NCBI RefSeq assembly: GCF_001902145.1
Contig: NZ_MRST01000025.1
Coordinates: 372,001-436,000 of the forward strand
DNA length: 64,000 nucleotides
Direction: 5' to 3'
Source of the DNA: Pseudomonas fluorescens
Lineage (GTDB): Bacteria; Pseudomonadota; Gammaproteobacteria; Pseudomonadales; Pseudomonadaceae
Shown here: positions 25,332 through 32,607 of the stretch, piece after piece
Numbering within the stretch: position 1 is the stretch's first letter
How the letters are laid out: the number at the start of each line of letters is the position of its first letter
The notes under the pieces: model-generated
What the model saw: the letters and a program-made list of their open reading frames with translations, nothing else
Told to the model about the DNA's origin: nothing
Database searches by the model: none
Made by a program: the position numbers and the translations under genes

Positions 25332-25525
25332 ATGTGGGAGGGGGCTTGCCCTAATGCCGTTCAGTTAAGGCTTTTTGTAGGAGCGAGCTTGCTCGCGAAA
25401 AACTCACAGGCGCCGCGTTCAATCAGGAAACACGCGTTATCGTTGACGTTTTTCGCGAGCAAGCTCGCTCCTACAGAGGGCGATATACGCTTAACTGAAC
25501 GGCATTAGGGCTTGCCCCCGATTAC
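25332..25525. repeat. REP sequence interrupted by a MITE-like insertion
   Basis: The flanks read GTGGGAGGGGGCTTGCCC and GGGCTTGCCCCCGATTA. Joined, they give one ordinary Pseudomonas REP. The REP is split by 25352-25507, and GGGCTTGCCC is present on both sides (25342-25351 and 25508-25517), as expected for a 10-bp target duplication. Confidence 0.7.
25352..25507. mobile_element. 156-bp MITE-like element with internal REPIN
   Basis: The element has perfect 18-bp terminal inverted repeats (TAATGCCGTTCAGTTAAG at 25352-25369; its complement at 25490-25507). It is flanked by 10-bp direct repeats GGGCTTGCCC. Inside, 25376-25403 and 25448-25475 form a perfect 28-bp inverted pair (cores GAGCGAGCTTGCTC), the layout of a REPIN. 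It carries no coding capacity and must have been moved in trans. Half of the same REPIN sits at the left end of the window. Confidence 0.75.
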
Positions 25526-25899
25526 CATAGGTATCTACACAACTTTGTAGGCTGTAGCAGCCGACGGTAACCACGATGCGAAGCGAGCCGCTCTTGATCT
25601 TGATCTGCTTTTGATCTTAGGCGCCCCGTTAAACCACGCTGGCCGGAATTCGACAGTGATTTGGGGGGTAAACCGGCAGGGATGCCGGTTTAGCCGCCCC
25701 GCGCCATGGATGGCGCGTGGCGGCGGCCCCCCAAATCACTGGCGGATTACGGGCACACCGAGCCTGGGCGAGGTGCCGAGTGGTGGGGCAAGAGCCTTTT
25801 GGTTACTTTTGGCTGGGCCGGCATTCCGGCTCTTTTCAAAAGTGACCCGCTGTAAAAGCGGAACCAATAGCAGCCATTACCGCAGGAACGGATATGTAC
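25526..25899. repeat. Dispersed intergenic repeat, copy B, with cloverleaf-like fold
   Basis: The inverted counterpart of 12485-12862. Its centre is a three-way fold. The outer stem is CAGTGATTTGGGGGG (25654-25668) with CCCCCCAAATCACTG (25727-25741), perfect over 15 bp. It encloses hairpin TAAACCGGCA/TGCCGGTTTA (25669-25692) and hairpin GCCGCC..GCGCCAT/ATGGCGC..GGCGGC (25693-25724). A reading frame across the repeat gives nearly the same peptide in copy A; I treat it as non-coding. A fragment of the repeat end (GTTGTGTAGATACCTATG) recurs at about 26072-26089. Confidence 0.85.
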
Positions 25900-26019
25900 G
25901 CGGTCTGATCCGAGATCCTGGTCGGCTTTCAGGCCGCCTTCGCAGCGATGCGGCGACCCGACAAGCCAGCTCCCACATTGGATCGCGGGGCATCAGTTAG
26001 ATCAGCGTGGGCTGCCAGG

Positions 26020-26165
26020 CCGTCTTCGCGGGAGCAAGCTCCCTCGCCACAGGTCCTGCGTCGCATTAAAGTTGTGTAGATACCTATGTCCCGATGGCGG
26101 TGGGTCAGTCAGCAAATACAGTGACTGATACCCTGCAATCGGGGGCAAGCCCCCTCCCACATTTT
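26020..26165. repeat. Two further REP sequences in reverse orientation
   Basis: GGGAGCAAGCTCCCTCGCCAC at about 26031-26050, and GGGGGCAAGCCCCCTCCCAC at 26141-26160. The second is the reverse complement of the interrupted REP at 25332. With the MITE-like element and dispersed repeat they fill the whole 899-bp gap between the two convergent receptor genes. No gene is seen there. Confidence 0.7.
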
Positions 26166-26182
26166 TGCACCCAGTGACTGCC

Positions 26183-28330
26183 TCAGAACTCGTAGCTGTA
26201 CCCCACCCCCGCCGAACGCCCCCTGCCCGGCATCCCGGTCAGCACCGCGTCGGTGGAATAAGCGCCATACAAGTCATACCGCGCATCCAGCAAGTTATCG
26301 CCCCACAGATAAACTTCCGATCCACCGCTCTGCAGCCCCAAGTGCAAATCCAGCTTGGCATAGCCCTTGAGGTCATAGTGATTCTGCGGGTCAGCCGGGC
26401 GGTTTTTCTGCACGCGGTAGTTGAGCAACGTGTTCAGGCGCGGCGCCGGCAAGCCCAGCAGTTCACCCAAGGGCTTCTTCCAGGCGATGCTGAAGTTGCC
26501 GCTCCACAGCGGCACGTCCGGCACGCGACTGCCCTTGGCCACATCACCGCCGGATACCCCCGGCGCATCGGAGGTTACGACCGCGTTGGTGTAGCTGATG
26601 GCGCTGCCCAGGGTCAGTTCATCGGTGACATGCCAGGTACTCGACAACTCGGCACCTTTGCTGCGGGTATCGGCATTCACCGCGCTGACCGCCAGGGACG
26701 TGAAGTCATAACCCAGCAAGTGGTCATCCTGCACGCGGGTAATGAATAACGCCCCTTCCAGGCTCAGCGCACCGCCTTCGCTTTCATGCTTGAAACCGAC
26801 TTCCGCGGAGTTCACCTTGGCTGCCTTGTAGGGTTGGCTGTCCTTGATCGACGTCGCGTAGTCGTTGAACCCGGCCGACTTGTAGCCCCGCGACAACACC
26901 GCGTACAGGTTGGTCTGCGGTGTCCATGCGTAGCTCAGGGCCACGCGCCCGGTGTTGTAGTCGTCCTGCAAGCGTCGGCTGTCGTTGATCAGGTTGGCGC
27001 CACTGCTGTAATCGGCGCCGTAGGTCTTGCGGTCCCAGGTGTGGCGCAGGCCGGTGGTGAGCTTCCAGTCCTCGGCAATCGGGAAGGTCACTTCGCCGTA
27101 CGCGGCATAGCTGTTGGTGGTGAAATCGCGCAGTTGCCGGGCGCCATTGGTGAAGTTGCTGGAGTCAAAACTGCGCTCGGAACGGGACAGGTTTACCCCG
27201 GTTACCCAGAACACATCGGCGTCTGCCAGTGAGCCCAGGCGCAGGTCCTGGCTCCAGACTCGCTCGTGGGCCGAGTCTTCGATCAGGTACTCAAAAGGCT
27301 GGCCGTACAACGCGCGGGTGATGTTGCGATCATAGCCCTTGACCGCATTGAAGTCGGTGCTGGTATAGGCGCTGATCGAGGTGATCCGGGCCTGGGCCAG
27401 GTCATGGTTGAGCTCGAAGGAATAACGCTCGTTGGTCTTCTTGTTGCCATTGAACGTGCCAGGGGTGTAATCGAGGCTGGGGCGGTTGCCGAACGGTCGC
27501 AGGATTTCCAGGCCGGCATAGTGATCGGCGCGCTGGCGCTCGGCGGTCAGCAGGCCAGTGGTGCCAGCGTCGTTGTCCCACAACAGGCTGCCGCGCAGGG
27601 CCAGGTCGCGGGGTTTGGTCAGGGGGTTGCCGTCTTGTTGGTCATCGACCCAGTTATCAAAGCCGCTGCGACGCACGGCAATGCGCCCGGCCAACGACTC
27701 CGTCAACGGCCCGCCCACCGCACCCTCGGTCATGAACTGGCCTTGGTTGCCCACTTCGCCGCGCACGTAGCCCTCCAGCTCGCGGGTGGGTTTGCGCGTG
27801 GTGACGTTGATCGCGCCCGCTTCGCTGTTACGCCCGAACAAGGTGCCTTGGGGCCCCTTGAGCACTTCCACTTGCTGCACGTCGAGGGTGGCCATCGCTG
27901 CGTTGCGCACCGACATCGGCACGCCATCCACGTTCAGCACCACCGAGCCATCGTCCATGCTCATCTGGTTCAGCGAGCCAACCCCACGGATACGCACGTT
28001 GGCATCGTTGGCGCCGCCCCAGGAGTTCACATCCACCCCAGGCGTTGTGCGCAAGGCGTCTTCCAGGGTGCGTAAACGCCGGGTCTCGAGGGTTTGGCCA
28101 TCGAGCACCGAAAGGCCGAACGGAATGTCCTTGGCACTTTCCTGGTTCAACCGTGCGCTCACCGTCACCGGCGCCAGCTCGATGGTCTCGGTATTGGCGG
28201 CCGGTTGAGCCTCAGCGGCATAAGCCGTACACATCTGGCTGGACAAGGCCAGTGCCATGGCTTGGGTCAGCACGTTGGCCCGCCAACCGATGGGACGGCG
28301 TAGCGGCTGGATAGACAGTTCAGGTGACAT
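26183..28330 (-). CDS. FyuA-like TonB-dependent ferri-siderophore receptor 2
   Basis: A 715-residue receptor starting MSPELSIQPLRRPIG behind GTGGAG. A signal segment (MALALSSQMCTAYAA) is followed by a classic plug (IPFGLSVLDGQTLETRRL, VEVLKGPQGTLFGRNSEAGA) and a barrel ending AGVGYSYEF. It is strongly similar along its whole length to receptor 1, with which it converges, so the pair probably arose by duplication. It differs at plug positions such as FGRN against SGAI. It is the last gene after an ABC-2 ATPase/permease pair, 33 bp after the permease stop. The two receptors may take up different metal forms or product variants. Confidence 0.87.
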   Translation of the reverse strand: MSPELSIQPLRRPIGWRANVLTQAMALALSSQMCTAYAAEAQPAANTETIELAPVTVSARLNQESAKDIPFGLSVLDGQTLETRRLRTLEDALRTTPGVDVNSWGGANDANVRIRGVGSLNQMSMDDGSVVLNVDGVPMSVRNAAMATLDVQQVEVLKGPQGTLFGRNSEAGAINVTTRKPTRELEGYVRGEVGNQGQFMTEGAVGGPLTESLAGRIAVRRSGFDNWVDDQQDGNPLTKPRDLALRGSLLWDNDAGTTGLLTAERQRADHYAGLEILRPFGNRPSLDYTPGTFNGNKKTNERYSFELNHDLAQARITSISAYTSTDFNAVKGYDRNITRALYGQPFEYLIEDSAHERVWSQDLRLGSLADADVFWVTGVNLSRSERSFDSSNFTNGARQLRDFTTNSYAAYGEVTFPIAEDWKLTTGLRHTWDRKTYGADYSSGANLINDSRRLQDDYNTGRVALSYAWTPQTNLYAVLSRGYKSAGFNDYATSIKDSQPYKAAKVNSAEVGFKHESEGGALSLEGALFITRVQDDHLLGYDFTSLAVSAVNADTRSKGAELSSTWHVTDELTLGSAISYTNAVVTSDAPGVSGGDVAKGSRVPDVPLWSGNFSIAWKKPLGELLGLPAPRLNTLLNYRVQKNRPADPQNHYDLKGYAKLDLHLGLQSGGSEVYLWGDNLLDARYDLYGAYSTDAVLTGMPGRGRSAGVGYSYEF

Positions 28331-28363
28331 GACAAAGCTCCACAAGGCAGGGATGGTTCACAT

Positions 28364-31300
28364 TCATTGCGCAGGCCCCCAGCGCTTGAGCGCGGCGGCA
28401 ATCGCGTGTTCGGAGGGCGCGCCCAGCAGGCGCTGAAGCTCAGTGGGCCATCCCTGGCCGTGACGGACGTCGGCGGTCATCGCCGTGAGGTGTTCGGGGG
28501 ATTGCGCCGCCACCCAATCAAGGCTGACCAGCGCGGCATAGTGGGCGGCCCAGCCCTGTTCGCGAGCATCGGCCAGGGTGCCGACAGGCTCACCGTCATT
28601 GCCCAGGGCGCGCGTCAGGTCGTCGGCCATCAGCTTGACCAGCGCGGCACGGGCGCCAGCACCGTCGACGTCTTCCACGCACAGCAAGCCCACCGCCCCG
28701 GCCACACCCTGGCTCAACCCCAGATAACCGGGGATCTGGCGCAGGTCGCTGGCCTCGATCAGCCATTGGCGGGCAAGCAGCTCGGCAATGTGGGCGCGAC
28801 GCGTCCAGCGCCCGACGCCGACCGGCGCCACGTCCCAATTCGGTGACTGGCTGAGCAACAGATGGCCGTGGCTCAAACGGCTGGCGCCCATGCCCGCAGG
28901 CCACAGGCTCAGGTGTTCGATACGGGGCCGGCTGCCCAGGCGCCGTGCTACGCAGGCGCTCATTAAGTCCAGGTCTTGCTGTACTTCAGTGCGGGTGTGC
29001 GCACGGCTGGGGTCTGCCTGAGCCGGCGTGACATAGGCAAAGTCCAGTGAGCCAAGGCTGCGACCGCTAAAGGTGCGGCCATCGACCTCGACCTGCCATT
29101 GCCAATCGCCGGCTGGGGCAACAGCCTCCACGGCCACCGCCGCGCCCGTCGGCAGTTGTGGCACCAACATCGGCAACCCGGCTTCACTGCGCTGGGCCGG
29201 CGCACGCAGTAGGCGCTCGCTGTCCAGGCCCAAGCGCGGCACTACGCGGCGCGCTTGCAGCCACACACCCTGAGGCCCGAGCCAGAACGCCTCACCTTCG
29301 GCTGGCCAGCCGTCGGCGTGCACCGTCCAGTTCAACGCCACCTGGCAACCGCTCGCCGCGCAGCCGTCCAGCGGTACGCGCAGATGCTCGCTAGCCTGTT
29401 CGAACCTGACGGGCCGGCCCATCACGCTGGCGGCCGTCACCTGCAGGCCCGGCGGTAACTCGGCGTCCAGATAAGCCGCGACCACCCCTTGCAACGTCCA
29501 TTGACCCACTACCTGTCGCGCCGCCGAATCAACCCGCAGTTGCAACTGCCCACCGGCCACCTGCCAGGCGCTCGCGCCGGGCAGCCAGCGTCGTTCCCAG
29601 TCAGCGCGTTCGGCACGTTGCGCAGCGACAGACTGGTAACCGCCCAGCTCCACCAGATGCCGCTGCAACAGCACGCCGCTACCGAGCATGCCCACGGCGC
29701 CGAGGGCCAGCAACACCCCCGGCAAACCGAGCAAACCGTCACGCACATCACTCAAGCGCCGTCGCTCTGGCCCACGGGGCAACACCAGTGCCGCCACCGC
29801 GAGCAGCACCAGGCAACCGGCGAGTTTCCAGCCGGCCAATGCAGCGAGAAACGCCAGCCAAGGCGCCCAGCCGGTCAGCAGCGACACACTCACATGCGCG
29901 GGGATCGCCATGGCATAGGGCGGGTAACTGACCAGCCCCAATTCATGGTTGAGCACCAAGAAAAATGTCAGCAGCATCGAGGTGGCATACGCCAGCCCCG
30001 AGCGACGAATCAGCGCATGCACCAGCACCGTGAGCATCGCCAACTCCATCAGCGGCGGCGCGAACACCAGCGCTTGATAGACCAGCACAAAGCCCGGCGC
30101 CAGGCTGTCGGGCGCGGCAATCGCGCTGATCAGCAAACTCGCCAGGCCCGGCACCAACGCCAGGGCCAGCGTCGAAAGCAGCACACAGGCCACCCGGCCC
30201 AGCAGGCGCAACCACGCCGGCGCCGCAGTGGCCTGCAACATGGCGCCAAAACCTTCGACATCATCGCGCCGGCACACCAGCCCGACCAAGGCGGCGACGA
30301 TAAACGCGATCACCAGAAACAACGCGCTCGACAGCAATGGCAGGGTCAGATCCGCCCGAGGCACCATCGGCCCACGCGCATGCCACACCCCGTGGACAAA
30401 CCCACTGAGCACACCCATCACCAGCAGCAAGCCCAGCGCCACCCAGCCGATACGCCGGGCAAACACTTGGCGTACCTGCCAACGCGCCTCGCGCCACAAA
30501 GCCCGTGGCCACTGGCTGCTAACCAGCGGGCCAGGCAACGTCACGGCGTTCGCAAACAGCATCGGCGGTTCTGCCAACACCGCCCCGCTACGCTTGCCCA
30601 TCAAACCCTGACGTGTGGTGCGGGCCAACACCACGGCCAGCAACAGCAGGGGCACTGCGCACCACAGCAGGCGGTTAAGCCAGAAACCCGGGGTCAGCGC
30701 CAACAGCGATTGGGATTTCTGCGCGGCACTCCAGGTTTCCACCTGGGCCTGGGCAAAGGTAAACAACGATGGGTCCAGGCTGGCCGCCAACAGCGGGTTG
30801 ATATGCCCGCCCTTGAGCACCACCACGGCAAACATCCACAACAGCATCAACACCGTCGCCAACCCGAATGGCGCGGCCAAGCCACGGCTGCGCAAGGCCA
30901 GCAGGTAATACAGCGCGCCGATCCCGGTACTCACCGGCAATAACAAGGCGACCCAGGCAAATCCCAGCGCCGACCACATCGGCGCACCGATACTCGCTGC
31001 CGGCACCCAGCCGAGCCAACCCAGCACCGGGCTGACCAAAAACCCGACGATCAGCGAACTGGCGAGCAAGCCGCCCACCAGCGCTGCGCCAATGAACCGC
31101 CCCCACAACAATGCCGGCAGCGACAGCGGCAAGGCCAGCAGCACCTCTTCCAACTGCGCCTTGCGATCGCGCAGCGCCGGTTGTGCGAAGATCCAGGCCC
31201 AGGCGAAGAACAGGAAGAACATGCACCCGCACGACATCAGGTAGATCAGGCTCGGGGCATTGCGCGCAATGTCGCTGGCGCCCATTTTCTGCACGTAGTC

Positions 31301-31426
31301 GGCATTGGTCAGGGACATCAGCAAATAGCCGGTGAGGCCCAAGAACACCAGCAACGGAATACCGCTGCGCAGCCCGGCGCGCACTTCCACCCAGGCTTCA
31401 CGCATCAACAGAGCAAAGGTATTCAT
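28364..31426 (-). CDS. ABC-2 permease fused to an inactive M1-peptidase-like domain
   Basis: A 1020-residue protein with two permease-like blocks of about six helices each (residues 20-270 and 340-600) and a soluble C-terminal region (about 620-1020). This layout is known for ABC permeases with an M1 aminopeptidase tail. The zinc site is lost: HELAHQW is replaced by ELLARQW (residues 882-888), and the usual NEG glutamate position reads LSQG about 20 residues later. Peptidase activity is therefore not expected. The ATG overlaps the stop of the ATPase gene. Between that ATPase and a receptor, it may handle the metallophore in the periplasm or move it across the inner membrane; direction is unknown. 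Confidence 0.75.
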   Translation of the reverse strand: MNTFALLMREAWVEVRAGLRSGIPLLVFLGLTGYLLMSLTNADYVQKMGASDIARNAPSLIYLMSCGCMFFLFFAWAWIFAQPALRDRKAQLEEVLLALPLSLPALLWGRFIGAALVGGLLASSLIVGFLVSPVLGWLGWVPAASIGAPMWSALGFAWVALLLPVSTGIGALYYLLALRSRGLAAPFGLATVLMLLWMFAVVVLKGGHINPLLAASLDPSLFTFAQAQVETWSAAQKSQSLLALTPGFWLNRLLWCAVPLLLLAVVLARTTRQGLMGKRSGAVLAEPPMLFANAVTLPGPLVSSQWPRALWREARWQVRQVFARRIGWVALGLLLVMGVLSGFVHGVWHARGPMVPRADLTLPLLSSALFLVIAFIVAALVGLVCRRDDVEGFGAMLQATAAPAWLRLLGRVACVLLSTLALALVPGLASLLISAIAAPDSLAPGFVLVYQALVFAPPLMELAMLTVLVHALIRRSGLAYATSMLLTFFLVLNHELGLVSYPPYAMAIPAHVSVSLLTGWAPWLAFLAALAGWKLAGCLVLLAVAALVLPRGPERRRLSDVRDGLLGLPGVLLALGAVGMLGSGVLLQRHLVELGGYQSVAAQRAERADWERRWLPGASAWQVAGGQLQLRVDSAARQVVGQWTLQGVVAAYLDAELPPGLQVTAASVMGRPVRFEQASEHLRVPLDGCAASGCQVALNWTVHADGWPAEGEAFWLGPQGVWLQARRVVPRLGLDSERLLRAPAQRSEAGLPMLVPQLPTGAAVAVEAVAPAGDWQWQVEVDGRTFSGRSLGSLDFAYVTPAQADPSRAHTRTEVQQDLDLMSACVARRLGSRPRIEHLSLWPAGMGASRLSHGHLLLSQSPNWDVAPVGVGRWTRRAHIAELLARQWLIEASDLRQIPGYLGLSQGVAGAVGLLCVEDVDGAGARAALVKLMADDLTRALGNDGEPVGTLADAREQGWAAHYAALVSLDWVAAQSPEHLTAMTADVRHGQGWPTELQRLLGAPSEHAIAAALKRWGPAQ

Positions 31427-32307
31427 GCCTCGCCCGCCTCGCCGACCTGGGCCAGCGCCAGGTAATAGATATCTTCCAGGCGCGGCGTGTGGGGCGTGAA
31501 GCGCGGATCAGCCGGGCGCTCGCCGTGCACGATCACCCGACTGCCAACGGGGCTTGCGGCCACATGCAAGGCAACCGGCAGCGGCTCACCACGGGCGAAC
31601 GCAGCCTCCCACAAGCGGCCCTGTTCGGCGCGCAGCAAATCCTCCGGACGGCCTTCGATGATAATCCGCCCCCCGGCCAGCACCGCCAGGCGGCTGCACA
31701 AGTTCTCGACGTCTTCGACGATATGGGTCGACAGCAGCACGATCGACTCGGCCGCCACATCCGCCAGCACTTGGTGAAAGCGGTTGCGCTCGGCCGGGTC
31801 GAGGCCGGCGGTGGGCTCATCGACAATCAGCAGGCGCGGCGAGCCGATCAGGGCCATGGCGATGCCGAAGCGGCGCAACATGCCCCCCGAGTAAGTGGCG
31901 AGCGCGCGGTGCGCGGCTTCCTGCAGGTTGACCTTGGCCAGCAGGCCTTCGACTTCCTCACGGCGCTGGCGGCTGTCGGTACGCCCCTTGAGCCAGGCGA
32001 ACCGCTCAAGCAAATCCCGCGCACTCACCCCCGGGTACGCCCCCAACTGCTGCGGCAGGTAACCCAAGCGGCGGCGCAACTGCCCGGGCTCGGCGAGCAC
32101 ATCCAGCCCATCCAGTTCGATGCTGCCAGCGTCCGGTTGCTGCAAGGTTGCCAGGGTGCGCATCAGGCTGCTTTTGCCCGCGCCATTGGGGCCGAGCAAA
32201 CCGTACATGCCAGGGCCCACATTCAGGTCCACGCCGCGCAACGCTTGGACGCCATTGTTGTAGCGCTTGCGCAGACCGCGCACTTGTAAACCTGAATCGA
32301 CTGACAT
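31423..32307 (-). CDS. ABC transporter ATP-binding protein (ABC-2 type)
   Basis: A 294-residue ATPase starting MSVDSGLQVRGLRKRY after GGAGGTGTGG; an in-frame ATG five codons earlier has a poorer context. Walker A is GPNGAGKSS, the signature YSGGMLRRFGIA, Walker B LLIVDEPTAGLD and the switch histidine LLSTHIVED. It is the family that drives ABC-2 permeases and partners the adjacent permease, with which it overlaps by 4 bp. It is first gene of the three-gene minus-strand operon (ATPase, permease, receptor 2). The reversed activator box at 32380-32413 lies 73 bp upstream. Confidence 0.9.
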   Translation of the reverse strand: MSVDSGLQVRGLRKRYNNGVQALRGVDLNVGPGMYGLLGPNGAGKSSLMRTLATLQQPDAGSIELDGLDVLAEPGQLRRRLGYLPQQLGAYPGVSARDLLERFAWLKGRTDSRQRREEVEGLLAKVNLQEAAHRALATYSGGMLRRFGIAMALIGSPRLLIVDEPTAGLDPAERNRFHQVLADVAAESIVLLSTHIVEDVENLCSRLAVLAGGRIIIEGRPEDLLRAEQGRLWEAAFARGEPLPVALHVAASPVGSRVIVHGERPADPRFTPHTPRLEDIYYLALAQVGEAGEA

Positions 32308-32379
32308 CCACACCTCCATCAAGGGACAAGCCCTGCAAAAGGGCGGCGAGCGACGGTAGTCAAGGGCGGCGGCGCGGCG

Positions 32380-32413
32380 CTACCCGATTCAAGTCATTTT
32401 CCAACCGTATCCC
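32380..32413 (-). promoter_or_regulatory. Candidate PchR-type activator box 3 (reverse strand)
   Basis: On the minus strand it begins GGGATACGG and ends GGGTAG at the same 34-bp spacing as the other two boxes. It points towards the ABC-2/receptor 2 operon. No Fur site is evident between it and that operon. Confidence 0.7.
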
Positions 32414-32470
32414 GCGCGGTGATCAAAGCCATGGCCCATCCCCGCGCCGCTGTCACCCGCGCCAGGCAAA

Positions 32471-32504
32471 CGGATACGGGGCAAAAACGATTCGATGCGG
32501 GTAG
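32471..32504 (+). promoter_or_regulatory. Candidate PchR-type activator box 2
   Basis: CGGATACGG at 32471-32479 and GGGTAG at 32499-32504. It contains the direct repeat GATACGG / GATGCGG about two helical turns apart, as AraC-family sites often do. It lies upstream of the Fur site and the biosynthetic operon. Confidence 0.75.
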
Positions 32505-32513
32505 TCCACACAA

Positions 32514-32528
32514 TGAGAATGACTAGCA
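32514..32528 (+). promoter_or_regulatory. Fur box for the siderophore biosynthesis operon
   Basis: TGAGAATGACTAGCA matches 11 of 14 defined positions of TGATAATnATTATCA and shares the TAGCA end with the receptor 1 site. It is 79 bp upstream of the NRPS1 start. No GTTATA-type Zur palindrome is seen here. Confidence 0.75.
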
Positions 32529-32607
32529 TCTCCTTCCACGCAGTTACCTGCCTTCAGCGCCTGGGCCAACGCCGGCCCGGGCCCTTGCGATGAGAAGACG
32601 TTGAGCC

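Noticed and set aside
25611..26000. 129-residue open frame with a near copy at 12406-12783
   Set aside because: Both lie inside the inverted dispersed repeat. The similarity comes from the repeated DNA and the frames diverge outside it. No ribosome site; structure pairing explains the conservation.
25340..26165. Possible CRISPR array
   Set aside because: The repeats are inverted REP/REPIN palindromes of different sizes without regular spacers or cas genes.
32510..32530. Zur-type (zinc) operator before NRPS1
   Set aside because: Coelibactin-like clusters made a zinc site worth seeking, but no GTTATA...TATAAC palindrome is present; the site fits Fur better.
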